Source of the DNA: an uncultured Atopobiaceae bacterium
GTDB lineage: Bacteria > Actinomycetota > Coriobacteriia > Coriobacteriales > Atopobiaceae
Assembly (NCBI GenBank): GCA_947626465.1
Contig: CANQSI010000022.1
Span: forward strand, 1-12,443
Direction: 5' to 3'
Length of the DNA stretch: 12,443 bases
Shown: one piece after another, positions 10,357 through 12,443 of the stretch
Position numbering within the stretch: position 1 is the first letter of the stretch
How the letters are laid out: every line of letters starts with the position of its first letter
Notes under the pieces: generated by a model
What the model was told of the DNA's origin: nothing
What the model saw: only the letters and a program-made list of their open reading frames with translations
Database searches by the model: none
Position numbers and translations under genes: made by a program

Positions 10357-10365
10357 GGGAAAGGG
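10357..10365 (+). promoter_or_regulatory. Ribosome binding site of the rlmKL-like gene
   Basis: GGGAAAGGG ends 5 nt before the ATG at 10371 and sets this start. The 36 bp gap after the upstream stop contains no terminator or promoter that I can recognise. Confidence 0.5.
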
Positions 10366-10370
10366 CCACG

Positions 10371-12443
10371 ATGGATTTCTTCGCGAGCTGCACGCCGGGC
10401 ATAGAAGACCTCCTCGCAGACGAGCTCATGACGCTGAAGGCGCGCTCCATTGAGCCGGGGCGAGGGCTTGTGCGCTTCTCGGGGGACGTGGTGGATGCGC
10501 TGAGGGCGTGCCTTTGGAGCCGCCTCGCCATGCGCGTCGGCGCCATCGTCGGCGAGGGCCTCGTGCACTCGAAATCCGAGCTCGAGGACCTCGTGAAACG
10601 CTTGCCCTGGGAGGAATCGATCCCGCGCGGCACCGGCGTCGAGGTGTATTGCGAGGGCTCCTCGCCCCTCTTCGCACGCTCCAAGGCCACCTCGGGCGCC
10701 ATCCGCGCGGCCATCGACGCACGCCTCCTCGAGAAACTCGGCGTGCACGCGCCCAAGGAGAGCACGCAGGGCATTCGCATACAGGTGCTCATCGGCGAGG
10801 AGGACGACGCGAGCCACGTGGTCCTCGCCGTCGATCTCTCGGGCGAGCCGCTCCATCGCCGGGGCTACGAGGGCATGGCGCGTCGCAACCTCCCCACGCT
10901 GAGGAGCGACCTCGCCGCGGCGCTGCTCCTCACCGCCGGCTGGCCGGAGCTCGTGGAGAGCGCGGAGGGCAACACTGCCACGCTCGCGGTGGCATTCTCT
11001 GGCACGGGCACGCTCATTGCCGAAGCGGCGGCGATGGCGCTCGACATCGCCCCCGGGCTCTATCGCAGTAGCTGGGGCTTTCGCGCATGGCCGCTCGCAA
11101 GCCCCGCTTCCTGGCGTGCGCTGGTGCGCGACGCGGAGCGCAAGCGCAGCCGTGCCCAACACCGTCCGCTTCGCTTCATCGCCACCGACGTGCGCCATGG
11201 CTGGCGCGCACGGCCCCGTGCGGCGCTTCGTGCGCTCGGCCTCGAGATGGATCCCGAGATCCTCGAGCCCTCGAGCCTCGCGCGCGAAGGCCTCGACCTC
11301 GAAGACGCGGCGCTTTGGGTGGCCGATTGCTCTTGGGCCACGAGCGAGGGGGCGCTCGTGGGCGCCGAGGCGGCGCTCGCGCCCTTTGCCTGCACGATGG
11401 AGCCGCACGTGCCCTGCGCACTCGCCGCTTCCTCAGCGGATCCGAACCTCCTCTTCGGAGAACCGCTCGCCTCGCGAAGCACGCGTTCCGGCCGCGACCG
11501 CGTGGAGCTTCTCGCCTACCCCGCAAGCTCGCTCAAGGGCACGCGCGTGGAAGTGGCAGGCCGGGAGACGTTCGCGCTCACGGACGATGCGTCCCCCTTC
11601 GCGCGGCTCTTCACCGAGCGCTACGAGGAGCGTCTCGCGAAGGCAGCCGAGGAGGACGTGAGCTGCTATCGACTTTGGGATCGCGACCTTCCCACGATGA
11701 ACCTCGCGATCGACCTCTACGAGGGCGCGCGGCAAACGCCAGGGCGCTGGCTCGTGGTCTCCGAATTCGAGGCACCGAGCTCCGTAGCTGCGGAAACGTC
11801 TCGACGCCGCTTGCTCGACGCGGTGCACGTGGCCGCGAGCATCACGCATGTGGAGCCGCTCGACGTCTACGTGAAGGTGCGTCGCCACGCCAAGGGCGGC
11901 TCGCAGTACCGGCTCGCAAAGGATGCGCCGCGGCCGCGCACGAGACCTCGCCGCATCGCCGGCGCGGAGCTCCCGCCGGGCTCTGCGCTCGTGGAGGAGG
12001 GCGGGCTCCTTTTCGAGGTGGACCTCGCGAGCCACCTCGACACCGGCATCTTCCTCGACACGCGCGACGTGCGCGCGCTCATTCGCGAGAAGGCCAAGGA
12101 GGCCACCGGCAAGAAGCGCTTCCTCAACCTCTTCGCCTACACCGGTACCGCCACGGTCTACGCGGCGGACGGCGGTTGCACCGAAACCACCACGCTCGAC
12201 CTCTCCTCAACCTACCTCGACGTGGCCGAACGCAACCTCACGCGCAACGGCTTCATGCGAGTGCCGGAGGGTGATTCGGAAGCCAAGCCACCGCACCGCT
12301 TCGTGCGCGCCAACGCAATGGAGTGGCTCGCCCGCGAGCGCAAGGGCAGGCGCCGCTGGGACCTCATATGGTGCGACCCGCCCACGTTCTCGAACTCGAA
12401 GGCCATGAACAAGAGCTTCGACGTGCAGGCCGATCACCTCGAC
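10371..12443 (+). CDS. rlmKL: RlmKL-like 23S rRNA methyltransferase with degenerate RlmL domain (partial, 3' end outside window)
   Basis: The open frame covers 691 codons without a stop to the window edge. In E. coli the fused enzyme makes m2G2445 (RlmL half) and m7G2069 (RlmK half) in helix 74 of 23S rRNA. Here, residues about 40-165 are THUMP-like, ending with the conserved DLSGEPLHRRGY (155-166). The next domain should be RlmL, but its SAM motif, usually DPMCGSGT, reads VAFSGTGT (207-214), and the NPPYGER catalytic motif is missing: the corresponding stretch is VADCSWA (317-323). The RlmK half is well preserved, with DTGIFLD, NLFAYTGTATV (586-596), TTTLDLS and the catalytic DPPTFSNSK (669-677). 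By comparison with E. coli, roughly the last 50 residues are missing from the window. It follows two flavoprotein genes, probably in one operon. RlmK activity is likely; RlmL activity is doubtful. Confidence 0.88.
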   Translation, partial: MDFFASCTPGIEDLLADELMTLKARSIEPGRGLVRFSGDVVDALRACLWSRLAMRVGAIVGEGLVHSKSELEDLVKRLPWEESIPRGTGVEVYCEGSSPLFARSKATSGAIRAAIDARLLEKLGVHAPKESTQGIRIQVLIGEEDDASHVVLAVDLSGEPLHRRGYEGMARRNLPTLRSDLAAALLLTAGWPELVESAEGNTATLAVAFSGTGTLIAEAAAMALDIAPGLYRSSWGFRAWPLASPASWRALVRDAERKRSRAQHRPLRFIATDVRHGWRARPRAALRALGLEMDPEILEPSSLAREGLDLEDAALWVADCSWATSEGALVGAEAALAPFACTMEPHVPCALAASSADPNLLFGEPLASRSTRSGRDRVELLAYPASSLKGTRVEVAGRETFALTDDASPFARLFTERYEERLAKAAEEDVSCYRLWDRDLPTMNLAIDLYEGARQTPGRWLVVSEFEAPSSVAAETSRRRLLDAVHVAASITHVEPLDVYVKVRRHAKGGSQYRLAKDAPRPRTRPRRIAGAELPPGSALVEEGGLLFEVDLASHLDTGIFLDTRDVRALIREKAKEATGKKRFLNLFAYTGTATVYAADGGCTETTTLDLSSTYLDVAERNLTRNGFMRVPEGDSEAKPPHRFVRANAMEWLARERKGRRRWDLIWCDPPTFSNSKAMNKSFDVQADHLD

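Noticed and set aside
8619..11408. A 929-codon minus-strand open frame opposite the COG2509 and rlmKL-like genes
   Set aside because: It mirrors two clearly recognised plus-strand genes and has shadow-type composition.

Overview
This 12.4 kb window is ordinary high-GC bacterial chromosome. Seven protein genes are packed on both strands, and I see no mobile elements, RNA genes or CRISPR array. The likely host is an actinomycete of class Coriobacteriia (Eggerthella/Slackia-like). This is inferred from the strong GC-ending codon bias, a Tat-plus-lipobox solute-binding lipoprotein, a fused RlmKL-type methyltransferase outside the proteobacteria, and a UvrA whose first zinc site reads C-P-V-H. The lineage call is from memory of family distribution and is only moderately secure.

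Left half, minus strand. Read in the direction of transcription from 7271 down to 1, the genes are: a polysaccharide pyruvyl-transferase-like protein (7271-5730); after a 165 bp gap with a GC-rich hairpin, uvrA (5564-2589), the nucleotide-excision-repair damage sensor; directly abutting it (stop TAG followed at once by ATG), murJ (2588-792), the lipid II flippase; and, after a 222 bp gap holding a promoter and possible operator, the N-terminal part of a Tat-exported branched-chain amino-acid-type (LivJ/LivK-like) binding lipoprotein, cut off by the window edge.

Right half, plus strand. A short divergent intergenic region (7272-7383) leads into three tightly spaced genes: an HI0933/YhiN-type flavoprotein (7384-8691), a second unrelated FAD-dependent dehydrogenase of the COG2509 type (8688-10334, 4 bp ATGA overlap), and, 36 bp further on, an RlmKL-like 23S rRNA methyltransferase that runs off the right edge. 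These three probably form one operon.

I found no clearly new multi-gene system. The most interesting points are two enzymes that look partly disarmed: the RlmL half of the RlmKL-like protein lacks its NPPY catalytic motif and has a degraded SAM-binding motif, while its RlmK half is intact; and the pyruvyl-transferase-like protein has lost the arginine and histidine of the family's usual R-L-H signature. The pairing of two uncharacterised flavoproteins with an rRNA methyltransferase is a secondary lead.
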